Source of the DNA: Neoscytalidium dimidiatum
Taxonomy: Eukaryota > Ascomycota > Dothideomycetes > Botryosphaeriales > Botryosphaeriaceae
Direction of reading: 5' to 3'
DNA length: 64,000 nt
Assembly: GCA_037367355.1 (NCBI GenBank)
Contig: CM074702.1
Coordinates: 186,001 to 250,000, forward strand
Made by a program: the position numbers and the translations under genes. The number at the start of each line of letters is the position of its first letter. Within the stretch, counting starts at the first letter, position 1. Of this stretch, positions 31,224 to 45,936 are shown piece after piece. Below the pieces are notes generated by a model. The model did no database searches. It was not told the DNA's origin and saw only the letters and a program-made list of their open reading frames with translations.

Positions 31224-34200
31224 TTTGTTGGGTGATTTGCCTTGGTCTATTTTATTTTTCTTGGTTGGTCTTCTTGGGCAAAGAGAGGCTGGCGGTTGGC
31301 AGCGATATATACGCGGTCTGTATAAATCCAAAGAGCGAGCGGGGTGGATATAGCAAAGCGCGGCTTGGTGAGGGGACGATTTATGCAAGATCGGAGCACA
31401 TGTACATGGTTTATATATCACTTCCCTGATCGGTACACCCGGATGGCGGTACCTTGCAACGAAGCTGCGATGATTAGGACCGAACGCTTTGTGGGACTGA
31501 TAAGTGCTGCTGCTGAGTCGGACATCGTTTTTCACCTGGATCGGAATGGTGAGCGGCGTGAAACCAGCGATCCCCCCGCCTGCGTCGCAGCTATCGGGCT
31601 ATACAGAGCAGTAGATGGGCCTACACGGTATCGCGGATAGATGATTCCGGGACAAAATACGAGCGGGTGTTAATGAAGAGGTGCGCTTGGCGCATTAGAA
31701 ATCGGCGAGTGGGAGGGCTTATCCCATCGGAGGATGCTTGGGCAGAGTGCATGTTTCGGGAAGGCGATGGGATGCCAGAGAGCTGCGCTGCTGGTTTAGG
31801 TAAAAAGCGGACAGCCAATGAGTCGCGGGCCAGCGCGTCGGGGGTTTCAGCAACGGCGGGGTTTGGCTGCCGAGAGGGACGGATTATGGGATGATGACGG
31901 CGAGTGGAGCGACACGTGCGCGGGGGCGAATTAAGGTTCGGCAGTTGGGTCGGCGGGATCGCGTGCATTCGGCACTTGAAAGCCATCTCGAAACGCTGGC
32001 ACTCTTGCTCGTTGGTCCCACGGTCCTGAGAGGTGGCCCAGTTTCGAGCCTTGAGCCCCCAGAGCCCCAAGACCTCCCCTGTGGCCCCCCTCCCCCAGTT
32101 CCAGCCCAGCGGGAGCTCGCGGCACTTGATGTGGGCCCAGTGTCCTCAGCTCAGCTGCGCCTCTGAGCCCGCCGTGCCTGTCTGCCACAGGTGGCGCCGC
32201 GCCATGACGTTGTAGCTGTTTGAGCGCTGCATATTGGCCGAACTGCCCTGCTGTGCCGCCGCCTCGATATGTCCGTGGCACGACCACAAACGGCCAATGT
32301 GTTTCAACCCGCCCACGGCTCTTCGAAACATTGCCAACGCCTCCAAGCCTTGTGTCCAAGACGGATCTGACAAATCCGCTCTCAAGCATACGAGGAAACA
32401 TACCAGCCCGGTCGAATGAGAGAGGATAACCGTTCCCAGGTACAGCCGATAGCGTGCCACTCCTGGACCACGGAAGTAGAAGCATGCCCCTGGCCGAAAG
32501 TCATGGCCGTCATCTTCAACGCTCACCATCGAAGACCTCTCCCTGATTTTACCGGTCTTGAATGTAGCTTGCTATGGCCTAACAACTCATGAGATGCGCG
32601 ATTTATCCTCACTGGACACTCGGGGAATTTCAAAAGAGTGGGGAGTTGCCAGTGTGTCTCGTCCAATCCCGGACCAAAAACTCAGCCTTAATTTGTGCAG
32701 GAAAAAGAACGAAAAATTACAAGACACGGACACATTCGCGATCACATTATCCCACCGGATGAGAATATTGTCACGGCTCGCCTTTACCATGAGACTCGTG
32801 TTCCGGCTTCTTCCGACTTTAGCGGACGTAAGGGCAGTATGATCAGTAATGGTGCTTTGGCATCGTCCTGAAAACTAACGAGTTCTGGACAACGCCACCC
32901 ACCGGCTACGTGTGCAACACAGCCTCGGACGTCACCTCGGCCGTGCAAAGGTACCTATGCGGTCATTTCATTCACAGCTTATTGCAGCTGTCCTGCAACT
33001 CAGCCGTTGAGGACCTGCACCCCTGACTTGTTGTCGCTACTCCGTGAAGTAGAGAGATTTCGGCACAATCCCGCTTCTGGCCATATCAATATCGATCTCC
33101 CTATAGTTATAGTAGTCACTATCAATATCGCTTGCAACTGCACACCACATGTATTCTTCACAAATATATGAAAATTGGGTTTCACATTTCAGCAAAATCA
33201 GACGCAGCCCCGCCTAAAGATTAAAACGAGCAGTAGTCCATATACTAGACTACGCTCGGACTCAAGGCATTAGAGCATCTTCTTAACATGACAAGAATTT
33301 CATTCGCGTTTCTATCTATGATTCTGCTGCAACAGGAAGTGCTCCGCTGGTACGGAAAAGATGAGGACGCAGCAAGGCTCACGTCAGGAAGACTTGATAT
33401 GAACGACATCTCCAGCAGGGGAGTATCGACAAAAAAAAAGAAAAAGAAAGGAAAACAAAAGCAGACACATGCTCTTACAGAATAGAGATTCTGACTTACC
33501 TCATATTGAGCAATGTATAGGTCTTCCTCGCTCGCATTCAGATATGAGTCGTTAAAGGGGCGCCGATGCTCCTGTTGTCGTTATATAGCGTTCGGACTCT
33601 CTAGGCCAGATTTGCGCCGTCCTCCGTTTCAACAACCCTTGGAGCCCATGATTCTGGTGTCCAATGAAAACCATGAAGCGCTTTATAGCTGTCGAACAAT
33701 GAGACCGCGTCCGCGTGACAGCCCCCTCCGCATAAGAAACGTACGACGTTAACCGTCTGCTCGGTTGTCGTCCGATGCAACGATAAGCCCCTGATACCCG
33801 CTTCCGACATCAACACTCAGCGGATGCAGTGCGGTCCGCAGGCATCGTCAGCAGTATCATGTCCGTTTACGCGAAGCAGTTGACCGGCGCCTCGCCTATC
33901 TCCAATCTCCACCGCGGCGGCATTGTCGGTGTTGAAGCGAACGCTCGCCTTCCCCGGCTGTTTTCCCCACACAGCAATCAACCTCTTGCCTCGCTTGTCT
34001 GACCGGCGCCATATGCGTAACGTCGCCCTCGTCTGTGGCCCCCCCTTCCGTACTATGCCGACGGTGAAGTACACTGTGTACGAAGTCCGAAAGCGAAGCG
34101 GTCAATATCTTGCATTGCTAAGGATTCGGGGAGTGGAGCCGAGGAGAGAATATCGGTGCGAAAGGTTGGATGCGAATACGGCTGTCAAGTTGTGGAGCTA

Positions 34201-34900
34201 CGCTATAGTAAGGGACCAACATTTGAGAATCCGAATCCTTCAGCCCTAGCGTTGAATTCCCAAACGATGTGCGGTATCTTGCTCTGACATGATCGGAAAG
34301 ACAATGTCGGATACTTCCGACCGGATTAGGCGCCTTAGACCCTTCTGGGCCTTTCTGTTCATGAATAGGCCATGTCACATGCGCTCTAGGTAATTCGGAT
34401 ACAAGCGACGTTGCCGGACCACAGTCGGAGACTGGCGCAGAAGGGGTCGGTGCACCGGTGGTTTGAAGAAACAGCATGATGTGCCGAATGTGAAACCGCC
34501 TCATCCGTTGAGACCGTTTGACTGGTACGCGCGTAATCACGATCTTGGCGGAGGCTTGAAGGTTGGACAGACATGCCGTTGCCTTGCTGCATTCGGCATA
34601 CATGGCGAGTGCGGGCTGGTTGATTTGTTGATCGAGAGATGATGGCGTACTGCAATTTTGCAGTGTGATGGCTTCGAGCAGCAACGGTGGAGCTGTGAAA
34701 GACAACATATTTCATTTGATTAGAAGAAACAGCCACTTCACCTAAGCCTCCGCAACAGCTTGTTCATGCAGGCGCACTCGCCAATTTCTCCGATCGTTGA
34801 TCTGCAGTCTCGACCAATCGACAAGGTATCAGGCAGCAAGCGGAAGTGACAGGAATGACGAAATTGGGCTGGGGAATGCAAATGTAAAGTGGTTCTCAGG
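31224..34900. other. 3.7 kb without a recognised gene
   Basis: ORFs of 60-196 codons occur on both strands but none shows a signal peptide, motif or codon pattern like the neighbouring genes. Nothing repetitive stood out beyond an A/G-rich run near 33430. Confidence 0.45.
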
Positions 34901-37384
34901 TGATTGAGAGTTCAAGAACCCGTGTTTTGGGAGATGACGACGGTAAATCGTGATAACAGAGTCAAGTGACTTATCAGCCCTGCAAGAGACATTTGTCGTG
35001 TTGCACTGAATAGGCAGGCTAAGAGCAGCGAGCGTGATAGCAAGGTCAGTTTATGTCCAAGGATTGGAACCGGTGCGGGGTCCCCGATATTAAAGGGCGT
35101 GTCAATGCAGGCCCTGCTGGTGACGTTGAGGTTTTCCTGGTGGCTAATGATCCGGTAGCACGTAGGGCTGAAGGCGCGAAGGCCGGCCGCACGAGGCAAA
35201 GCTTGACAGGACTGCACGCAAAAAGTTGCCTTCTCGACGGGCAGCGTGGGACGGCCTTGGGCACAATTTGCCATAGCCTTACAGACCACCGCCACACGAC
35301 GGAAGCACTGGACGCCTTGCCGCCCAAGTCTCCCGAAAGGGCTGGATGACGCCTGCAAGATTGTAGCTCTCCCGCTCTGCTGAGCCACTTTGGTTGATAT
35401 GATCGAATTGTGGACGCGGCTTGCGGCGTTCATGCATGGGAATCCAGGTTAGAAACGCTTTTCCATGCGGCTGCTCTGCCTTACCCGCGAGCACTGAGGT
35501 GGCAAAGGCCCCTTCAAGACCCCTTTCCCACCGCCGCCAAAGCCAAAGAGGAGGGTCCAGCAGCGCTTGCCAGCACACAGCGCGAGGCGAGGCCCCCTCG
35601 GTCCTTCTGGAAGGCGTGAGGAAGCCGGGAGGACCCAGTCGGGAGCGCACGCCAGAGCCGGTGGGCCTTGGGCCCGCCCGCCCTCACGCGGTGCGCCATG
35701 TCCTGAGCGTCAGGTCACGTACCTGAGCCGGCCAGAAGCGGCTAGGGAAGAAGCCGCAGAGGGCGTGGTCTCCGCTGTTTCTGCGTCAAGGTGTGGCGGA
35801 CCGGGCGCCCGCTGGGTCGGATGGGCAGCGGTTACGAAGAGCATCGCTGACCGGTTGAGGCTAGCGGGCGGTCTGACTGCCAACTCACAGGTGCTCGCGT
35901 AGGCCGGTGGGTTTTTATCGAAGAAGATCGAAGGGCCAGTCGGCGAGGCATGCGTCCCCAGAATCTCGGGCAGCGGAGTGGGCACGCAGGCACATGGGAA
36001 ACACGATCTGGATCTGGCTGCTGGACAGGCAGCGGCCTGGCTCGACAGCGCGGCAGCCATGTGTCACGACAATGACTCGCAGCGCGGACGGGAGATGAAG
36101 TTTGGAAGCGGCGGCTCCTGCGTGCGGCTAGTCCCTGAGAACGACTGCCCAGTGCTTCCGCGGGCGGCAGGCATTCGGGCGACAGACCGCTGGGAGGAAC
36201 GGGTGCGGTGAGGCAGTCTGGAGAAGTGCGGTGAGATCATGGCGCGGAGGGCGGGCGGCGCCCCGCCGGCAGACGAGGGCCGCGCGGATGGGAGGACGTG
36301 GGTGGCTGCTGGCGTGCTGGGGCGCGCTTGACGAGCCATCACGGCGACTGATTGATTGACTGATCGAGCAGCGTGGGCTTGGCGAGGGCGCGCTGGTGGT
36401 CGGGGAGGCAGGCAGCGCATCCGGTGCGGCAGCCAGCAGTGGGGTCGCTGCCAGCGAACAGCTCGACGCTGGCAGCGCACTGCCCAAAATAGCTCACCGC
36501 TCCGGGCCGGGCTAGGACAGAAGCAGCAATCTTCGAGAAACGCGAGCTGTCGAGGGCCGGGCCCGGGTGCGCGCCGTGCGGAAATTGGACGGACTACGCC
36601 TGAGAAAGGCAGGCTTCGAGAAGGAAATTTGCGTCTATGCGCGCCCGCGTGCTAGCCGGCCGGGCACCCCTGAGGCGGCAGCCACAAGCTCTGACGGCGG
36701 CCGGACGACAGCGCTGTCAGGGACTGCTCCGTGTCGAATCGCGCACTGGCGGGCGTGCGGGCGAGGATGGTGCCCGCTGCGAGATGATGTCGCCCGGCAT
36801 CAGGGTGCTTCGCGCAGCGGCCTGAACAGGAGGCGCGCTTGGTGGCAGATCGCCGCCGCTGAAACGCAGCGCCCATGACTCGAAACAAGGCTCGCGCGGA
36901 AGGCGAGAGCGACGACAGCGCGCGACACGGCGCGGCCGGCCACGATCAGCGCGCGACGCCCTGCCCGACTGGGCGAGGGGGCCGATCGCAGGTGAAGTGG
37001 CGAGTCTACACCGCCGAAAGAGGAATGCTTCTCGACGGCACGCAGGCCTCGGAAATTGCTCGTGCGCCTGGTGGTGAGCGAAGGGGGAGAAAAGGAGTGG
37101 GCCTGTGCCGGGGGGGCCCGGCGCGGTTGAATCAGTCGGCGCACAGGCGGATCTGGTGGAAGCTGCGTCGAAGCCGCGGCGAAGGTCACGCGTGCCCGCG
37201 AGCCTCTCTGCAGCGCCGTTGCCCGCCGGAGCTCCGCGATCCGTGCCCCTTTAAACTCCTGCGCCTTGACTCGGCGCGGCTTCTCGAAAAGCTGTGGAAG
37301 CGATGGCTGCCGCGCTGTTCCTGCATGCTCGCGGATCACTCGCACGTGTGGCTGACCACCACCACGCCAGCAGCCAGCGGGCCA

Positions 37385-37420
37385 GCAGCCCGCAGCCCGC
37401 AGCCCGCAGCCCGCAGCCCG
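37385..37420. repeat. Short tandem repeat of GCAGCCC (about 5 copies)
   Basis: Five contiguous 7-base units read directly; lies in the GC-rich gene-free block. Confidence 0.85.
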
Positions 37421-38104
37421 GCCTGCACCGCGCCCGCGCGCGTTCTCTGTGGCTCCCTCGTACAGCAGGCCACAGATCGGCCGCGCGCAGGCCGTGGCGA
37501 GTGGCAGTGGGCCGGCTATGACAAAGGGCGCTCCACCGGCGCCTGGAATTGAATGCTACACCTCGCACCGGCTGCCGGCAGCCCGCCCGCGGGTGACGAA
37601 ATGGGCGCTGGTGAGGGCCTAGCACTCCCGCCAAGCGCATTTCCGACCACCAGCCGAGATTGAGAATAGGCTTCCGCCCAGCCCCTTAGAGCCCATGGGT
37701 GATTGTTATTTTATGAAAAACGGGCGCCGGCAGCGGGTGTCAGGTAGCTAATTAGATCGCGGCCGCGGGCGAGAGACGGCCATCGCAATATCCAGCCGCG
37801 TTTCGTGGCTGCAGGCGACGCGCAGCTTGCCCTGCCTTTTGCCCTGCCCTGCCCTGCAGCTGGATGGGGTGCCGGCCGGCCGCCCCTGTCCGCGCAGCCG
37901 GCCGCTGCGCTGCGAAAAGGGCCTTCTGGGAGTTGTGCTGGTGCTCTCGTTCGTCCTCGTCAGGCGATCCCGGGGGGGCAGGCGTTTCCTGCAGCGTGAC
38001 AGCAGAGCGATCCCGGCGCGCCCGCAAGGTCGGAAGCCAAAGGGGCTTTTCTAGCGCCGCTTCTAGCGGGCTTCCACGCCTCTTCCAAACGTGGCGGCAC
38101 CAAG

Positions 38105-38168
38105 CGTGTGTGTGTGTGTGTGAGTGTGTGAGTGAGTGTGTGTGTCTGTGTGTGCGTGCGTGCGTGCA
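38105..38168. repeat. (GT)n-rich microsatellite, interrupted
   Basis: Runs of GT broken by GAGT, GTCT and GCGT steps, ending in three GCGT units. Six-frame ORFs over it (poly Cys-Val and similar) are shadows. Confidence 0.9.
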
Positions 38169-38251
38169 TAGGTTGGGCCGTGCAGCAGCCCGCCAGCCCC
38201 TGCACCTGCGACCAGCGTGCCAGCGCCCTGGGGCCCTGGAGCCCTGGCGCG

Positions 38252-38337
38252 CCTGCTCCTGCTCCTGCTCCTGGCTCTGCCGCTGCTCCTGCTACATCAC
38301 CGCGCCATCCCGTCGTCGTCGTCGTCGTCTTCGTCGA
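38252..38337. repeat. CTGCTC-type and (CGT)n trinucleotide runs
   Basis: CTCCTG units at about 38252-38290 are followed by a CGT run at 38311-38331; no supporting gene. Confidence 0.75.
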
Positions 38338-39300
38338 CGCAGCGAGCGCGCGTGGGACGCTGGCAGCCGGCGAGTGCGGCAGCGGGTGCGAGAGTGCGTG
38401 GCTGCGACTCCAACGCCCCTTGGCCACGGTGCGCGTCCCCCTTTCCGCTAGTCGGCTCCAGCGTGGAGCGGTGCGGTGAGCGCGGTGGATGCTCCAGACA
38501 AGCTTTGACGCGACAGCATGAGCGCCCCAGCGATCCCATGCTGCGAACCTCCATCGGCGCATTGACGCTGCAGCGAAGGTTGGCCAGGGTCGCCCAACCC
38601 GCAAGGCTGTCACTTTGGGACGCCGGTTAGCTCGCACGTCGACGCGACGGTAAACAACCCATGATCTACATAACTGCCTTGACGCCCCGACCTGAAAGTG
38701 ACCCTTCTTGCTGTGACCATTCTGCGTGCCCTGGCCAGACAGCCTCCCGCGTCCCCGAGTGCCCATCGCCCGAGTCAAGGCGGCTCTGCACTATACATCT
38801 ATACATACCCGGCACAGCCTGGGACCGCTCCTCAGCACCTGTTACGAGGCCACGACCACTGCCCCGGCTGCTTGCCCGCATCTGCACGTCTGGTACCTGC
38901 ACGCAGGCGTCCGAAGGTACGCGCTCCGCTCCGCCCTCCGCCTTGCCTCGATTCGATCGATCCGCCGCGACTGACGCCAGCGCCGGCAGAGCCCATCCGA
39001 CCGACGACGTGAAGAGATTTACGCGACACGGCTGTTGCGGACGGCTTGCACGAGATTACTCCGGCGAGATTTTTTTTTTTTCTGATTAGGCCCGCCCGGC
39101 GACACGACACACGCGCACCCACTCACCTTCTCTGGCGTTCGAGAAGCGCCTGCGACAAAGTTTCACGAGCGCCCACAGCCAGCGGGAAGCGCCACACGCC
39201 CGCGCTCACTCTCGCGCAGCGACCGCAGCAGAAGGCGCCGCACCCAGCACAGCGACAGGCCCAGCAGATACTCCCACCCCAGCGCCATCGGGACTGGTGA

Positions 39301-40041
39301 AACTCTGCTGCGCAGGTGTCAGAATTGTCAGGTTGAATCGGGTTAAGCCAAGGGATTAGCGCCACGCCCAATCCGGCCTAGCGCATTTTGTCAGATCCAA
39401 AACGCGAAGGAAAAGAACGGTATTCCACGTAGGTACCTTCGAACTTTCTCACCCTCTCCCTCCTCGCCCCAACCTTCCCTCGTCCTCTCCAGCCCTGCCC
39501 CGTCTCAAAGGTACGTTCTGCTCTGCGGTGCCAGCGCTTCGCCTCGCGCCCGCCCCCGGCTCGCGCTGCACCGCCAACGCCCGCCCGTCCCCTTTTCCAC
39601 GCCGGCACGTCGCGCCTGCACCACCAACTCCCTCCGCGCCCTCTCCTGCCTCAATGTCGCCCGCCCGCTGCCCGCGGCCTGCTGTTGACGATAGCTGACG
39701 TTGTCCGCGCCAGTGCTGCTCCCAGCTTTGACCCTCGCGTGGCCCGGCCCATACTACTCGCCCTCGGACGGACCACCCACCGCAACACCGCGATCCCTAC
39801 GCCGGTTTGGTGGAGCGGGACAGCAGCCTCGAAGCACGCGAACTCAATCGCAAATCACTCGGTCGCTCGCGTTGGTGTAATCCTCACCCACCCTAGGAGC
39901 GGTCAAGGAAGCCAAAGCCCGTTATACTGGTGCGCACCTCTCCCGCCTCCTCGGACTCGCCTTGCCTTTCCTTAGACCTCCTCCACGCCTGCAGCCCCCT
40001 GCAAACGCGTGGACTTCACCCTCGTTTTGGTTGTGAAGGAT
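39301..40041 (+). promoter_or_regulatory. Upstream region and likely long leader of the C2H2 gene
   Basis: C/T-rich DNA typical of fungal promoters and leaders precedes the first plausible ATG. An upstream intron cannot be excluded. No gene of its own seen. Confidence 0.4.
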
Positions 40042-41628
<1,587 letters not shown>

Positions 41629-43123
41629 TTGACTCGAACGTAATTTCGCGCGTTTAATTGTACGATGAGGTTTGAAGCGACTCCCCGGGCCGCAGCATTC
41701 ACCAGCGGCGATAATTCCCATCTCTCTGGCTGTTTTGAGCAGTCGTCATGGATGTCCCTTGCATTGGTACGGAGCGTGACGGAGCAATCTTGCGAGTGTA
41801 GCATCAGGGTCTGGTTTCATCTCATTCCTGTTTCCTTTGTCGTGGTTGAATGGCGGTCTTTCCCTTAGTACCCTAATTCGGCTCAGGGTCTTGCATGTGT
41901 GTTATTCTCTTTCTTCTTTCGGTGCGGAGATGGAGATATCCTAAGGTTTTTTCCTCTGGGTCTGGATTTCTTGCTCTGCGGGCTTGCGACCGGGCGTTTT
42001 ATTTTCTAGAGAGGGGGGCCAAAGGGAGGCGTCCAAAGGCCCTCAGCGCGACACGGGCGGGTTCTGGTTACTTCATTTTCCCTTTTCCTTGTGCACGACG
42101 GATCTGGCGGATGGGTTTCTTTCTTATACTGGGGGTTTAAAAAAAGAGAGCGTTAAAAACGAGTTTAGACATCTGATGCGTGCGCCGCGTGAAGTGTGAA
42201 GCATGAAGCATGAGGATGGTGGCAGTGAGCCCGACGGCGCCGACCGTGCGCCGGCGGAGGGCGCGCGCGCGCGCGCACACACACACGCGGGCTCCCGGCC
42301 AGGTCCATACCATGGAAGCGCGGCAACGATGGTAAGTAGATGACGCAGCACTGCGGCGGTGCGCTTGGTAGAATTTGCCACACGGATACGGGCGCATCGT
42401 CTACTGAACGCTCCCCGGCCAGGCGGCGGCGGGTGTGGAGTAGAAAAAGTCTGGCAATAGACAGTAGACAGTAGGACAAGGCGGGCAGCAGGCCGCACTG
42501 CCGGTCTCGGGTCTCCTGTCGGCGAGTGAGACGGCGGGCTGCGGCACGCGCGATTGGGCGCGACATGGGTGCAGCTGCGTCTGGCTCAGGCAGGAGAGCA
42601 TAATGGTGTTGCAGACGCGGCTTTGGAGTCCGACTGACACGTCTGCACATCCGCCGAGGGCCAACAAGGGACTGACTGCGCCGCCGTGCAAGGCACGCCA
42701 CAGCCGGAGAGAGCCCAACTGCAAGGCGCGCGACGGCTGGGCGCATTACGACTCCCAGCGCCCGCCGCCCGCCCGCCTCCCAGCAGATCCCAATACGCTC
42801 CTCGCCCGCTGCTGCTTCGAGGCACGCTCTCTGCCCGCCCCCATCGCGACTCTGCACACTGTTGTGTCGCCGTCCTCTGTCCGCCGCTGCCTCTGTGCCT
42901 GTTTGCGGAGGCGCCCGCTGGCTAATTAAAGCGCCCGCACGTTCGCCGGGCTAGCGACTCCAAGTTGCATCATCGCCCGACATTCGCCCAGCCGTCCATC
43001 CCCTCGAACCTCACCCTACGTCCCTCCGTCCGACTCTCGCTACCACCGCAAGCCCACCCACCCTCGCACACCCAGTCCTGAGCCCGCTGCCGTCCGCGAC
43101 ACAGCGCGCCCCCTACTGCCACG
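41629..43123. other. Intergenic; 3' flank of the C2H2 gene and promoter of the epsin gene
   Basis: No gene recognised. Holds a GC/AC alternating tract (listed separately) and C/T-rich leader sequence just before 43124. Confidence 0.5.
42261..42288. repeat. Alternating purine-pyrimidine tract (GC)8(AC)n
   Basis: Twenty-eight or more bases of strictly alternating GC then AC steps, a classic Z-DNA-prone sequence, between two plus-strand genes. Confidence 0.85.
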
Positions 43124-45053
43124 ATGTCGAAGGTGGTGCGCAGCGTGAAGAATGTCACCAAGGGTTACTCGAGCGTCGAGATCAAGGTGCGAAATGGTAT
43201 GCCGCGCTCCACCTCCCAGCCTCCGCGACTGCGCCCAGCTGATGCGATCCAGCCACGAGCAACGATCCTTGGGGGCCTGTCGGCAGCGACATGGCCGAGA
43301 TTGCCCAGTTAACCTTCAACAAGTAAGTCTCTGTTCCGCACGCCTGCCGGCCGCCCGCGGACGCGGCGGGCCCGTTGTAGAGAACGCTGATACATGGTCG
43401 TAGCAGTCAAGACTTCTACCAGATCATGGATATGCTCGACAAGCGCCTGAACGACAAGGGCAAGAACTGGCGCCACGTGCTCAAGTCGCTCAAGGTCCTC
43501 GACTACTGCCTGCACGAGGGCTCCGAGCTCGTCGTCACCTGGGCGCGCAAGAACCTGTACATCATCAAAACCCTGCGCGAATTCCAATACGTCGACGAAG
43601 ATGGCCGCGATGTTGGCCAGAATGGTATGCTATGCTGACCCGCCCCCGTCTCGTTGGCACCCCTCTCCTGAGCCGCTCTCGTGCTGACGCTATGTGTACA
43701 GTGCGCGTTTCCGCGAAAGAACTCACCTCCCTGATCCTCGACGAAGAGCGACTGCGCGCCGAGCGTGCCGACCGCAAATCATGGAAGTCTCGCGTTACTG
43801 GTCTGGAGGACTACGGCATGGGCGGCCACGGCAACGATGTCACCCGCCCGCGCCAGCAGCGCAGGCAACGGAACGAGGATGAGGATTTGGAGTACAAGTT
43901 GGCTATCGAGGCAAGCAAGAACGAGGCGGAAGAGGAGGAGCGCAGGCGCCGCGAACGCCAGGCGCGCGCGGAAGATGACGAGGACCTGCAGAAGGCAATC
44001 AGGCTCAGCCAGGAGGAAGAGGAGCTTCGCCGTAGGGAACTTGAGGAAGCCAATGCCAATAGCCTGTTTGACGACACGCCTGTTCAGCCCACCGTCGCGC
44101 AGCCAACCGGATGGAATCAGGGATACCAACAGCAGGGTGCCGTGGATTGGTTCGGAAACTTGGTCGACCAGCAGCAACCGCAAAACACTGGCTTCCTGAA
44201 CACTGCCTACTCCCAGCCGACTGGAATGCAACCCCAGCAGACCGGTTTCCAGAATGGATATGGATACAACGGTTACCAACAGCAGCCGACTGGATACGAT
44301 GCTTTTGGTCAACAGCAGAATTACCTGCAGCCCCAGCAGACTGCGTTCAACATGAACAACAACCCGTGGGGTCAGCAACCCAATGGCTTTGGCCAGCAAC
44401 AGCTCGTAGAGCAGCAGAACACCCTACAGCCAGGAAGCAACAATCCGTGGGCCTCTCAATCAGGCGCGCACACGACGGATTCGATCAAGCCCATGCCCAC
44501 AGGCTCCAACAACCCATTCGCTTCGTCCATCACCCGGCCTGCGACCGCTCAGCCTGTCCGTTCGACAGCCCCATCTCTCAGCACTCTCCAAGAGCAGAAG
44601 ACCGCCCAATTCAACAACAGTAACTCCGGTTTCAACCCGATCCGCGACTTCTCCGCGCCTTCGCAAAGCTTCCAAGCTCAGAGCCCGCAACAAGAGAAGC
44701 CCATGGATCCGCACACAGCACGCCTCAACGCCCTACTCGCTTCGGGAGAAGGCCAGGATACGTTCGGAAACGTCGGCAATCTCCGTATTCCTGCTCAGCA
44801 CACCGCTCCTGGAACCTTCGTCAACAGCGCGGGTGCCGGCATCAGCCGCCTGACTCAGCATCAAACCGGCAATAATCCTTTCCTGAACAGTCAATTTACC
44901 GGCATGCCGCAACAGACAGGTTTCACAAACCAAAACAGAATGATGCCGGCGCAGACGGGCCCCGCCAATGGATTTGGTGGCAATCCCTTCGGCGCTAGCT
45001 TTGGCCAGCAGCCACAACAGCAGCAGCAGCAAGGAAGTTTGATCGATTTGTGA
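43124..45053 (+). CDS. ent1: Epsin (Ent1/Ent2-like) endocytic adaptor
   Basis: Four exons (43124-43196, 43253-43322, 43407-43624, 43702-45053) give 570 residues. The ENTH domain occupies about 1-140, beginning SKVVRSVKNVTKGYSSVE and including SNDPWGPVGSDMAEIA and LDYCLHEGSELVV; it binds PI(4,5)P2 at the plasma membrane. Two ubiquitin-interacting motifs follow at about 179-195 (EDLEYKLAIEAS) and 212-228 (EDLQKAIRLSQEEE). The rest is Gln/Asn/Pro-rich with repeated QPTG/QQTG motifs, three NPF tripeptides (near 391, 512 and 548) for EH-domain partners, and the terminal clathrin box LIDL. All expected functional parts are present. It links ubiquitinated cargo and clathrin during endocytosis and contributes to polarised growth. 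The start gives the canonical amphipathic ENTH helix. Confidence 0.95.
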
Positions 45054-45936
45054 GGGGCATTGGGGCATGAGTAGATCGTGTACAGGAAACGGCCGTCGTG
45101 TTTTCATTTGGGGTATCATCAGGTCATAAGGGAGAGAGGACTTCAGGCTGGGTGCTCACCGGGTGGCTGATTGCTGACGACAAAGGGATTTCGGGAGGGA
45201 TCCACCAAAAAAGGCTCGTCGTTTTGTCTGTCTCTTCCCTATGTCCTCTCTGGTTAAATTTTCCTTGTTCTTTTTATAATTCGTGGACTAGCCTTTCCCT
45301 TCCTCCCCCGCCACCCTTTTTCCCACCCATCCTCGCCGCGTGCCTGGGGTTTTTTGCGCGCGCGAATGTGTGTAGTAGAGATTATATTATTGAGAAACCA
45401 GGCCAAACTTACTTCTGACCGAGGAAATTGTGAGAACCGATGGAAAAAGGCTGTACGGTATCATTTCTGTCTTGCTCAAACTGGGTTGGGCTTTTAAATT
45501 TTTTCTAGGGGTCTAGGACCCTGAGCATTGAGACTATAAGAATCGTGTCCCTCCGCACCTTCCACATCTATTTCAACCTTCGACAGCAACTACAAATCCC
45601 CAACGGCGCCTTCAGCCTTCCACAACACCTTCAACCTTCCGCAACACCCGAGCCTTGCTGTCGCTGTGACACCTTTATGTTACCGCTGAATCCGCTATTA
45701 GGCTCAAGCCAGGTAAATGCACACGCGAACACACGGAATGAGGTCGAAATGACTAATTATGCCGTAGTATTGTTCGAAACTCTCTCACCTTCCTAACGAA
45801 GGTGAAGCCACTGCTTGCCGAAGTCAACCCCACGTAACCGCATAACCATCAAATCAGCCAGGACAGCTGTAATTCCACTCCGCTGAGCTACTTCTCACCT
45901 CCGCTCACTCGCATACTCAGTTCCTCCTTAGCCGTC
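45054..45936. other. Intergenic, nothing recognised
   Basis: 3' flank of the epsin gene and promoter of the trypsin-like gene. A tRNA-like box A on the minus strand near 45890 was considered and rejected. Confidence 0.45.

Larger units (their letters stand above)
34901..39300. other. GC-rich gene-free block with simple repeats
   Basis: 4.4 kb of very GC-rich DNA with many overlapping open frames in all six frames, as expected where stop codons are rare. None has a recognisable domain. Simple repeats are listed separately. It may be a large upstream region of the C2H2 gene, a non-coding transcript, or decayed sequence. Confidence 0.4.

Noticed and set aside
38132..38630. ORFs of Cys/Val, Leu or Ser runs as secreted proteins
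   Set aside because: They are translations of microsatellites and trinucleotide runs.
45800..45900. Minus-strand tRNA gene (box A-like TAGCTCAGCGG)
   Set aside because: No proper T-loop GGTTCRA box B at the right place and no foldable acceptor stem seen.
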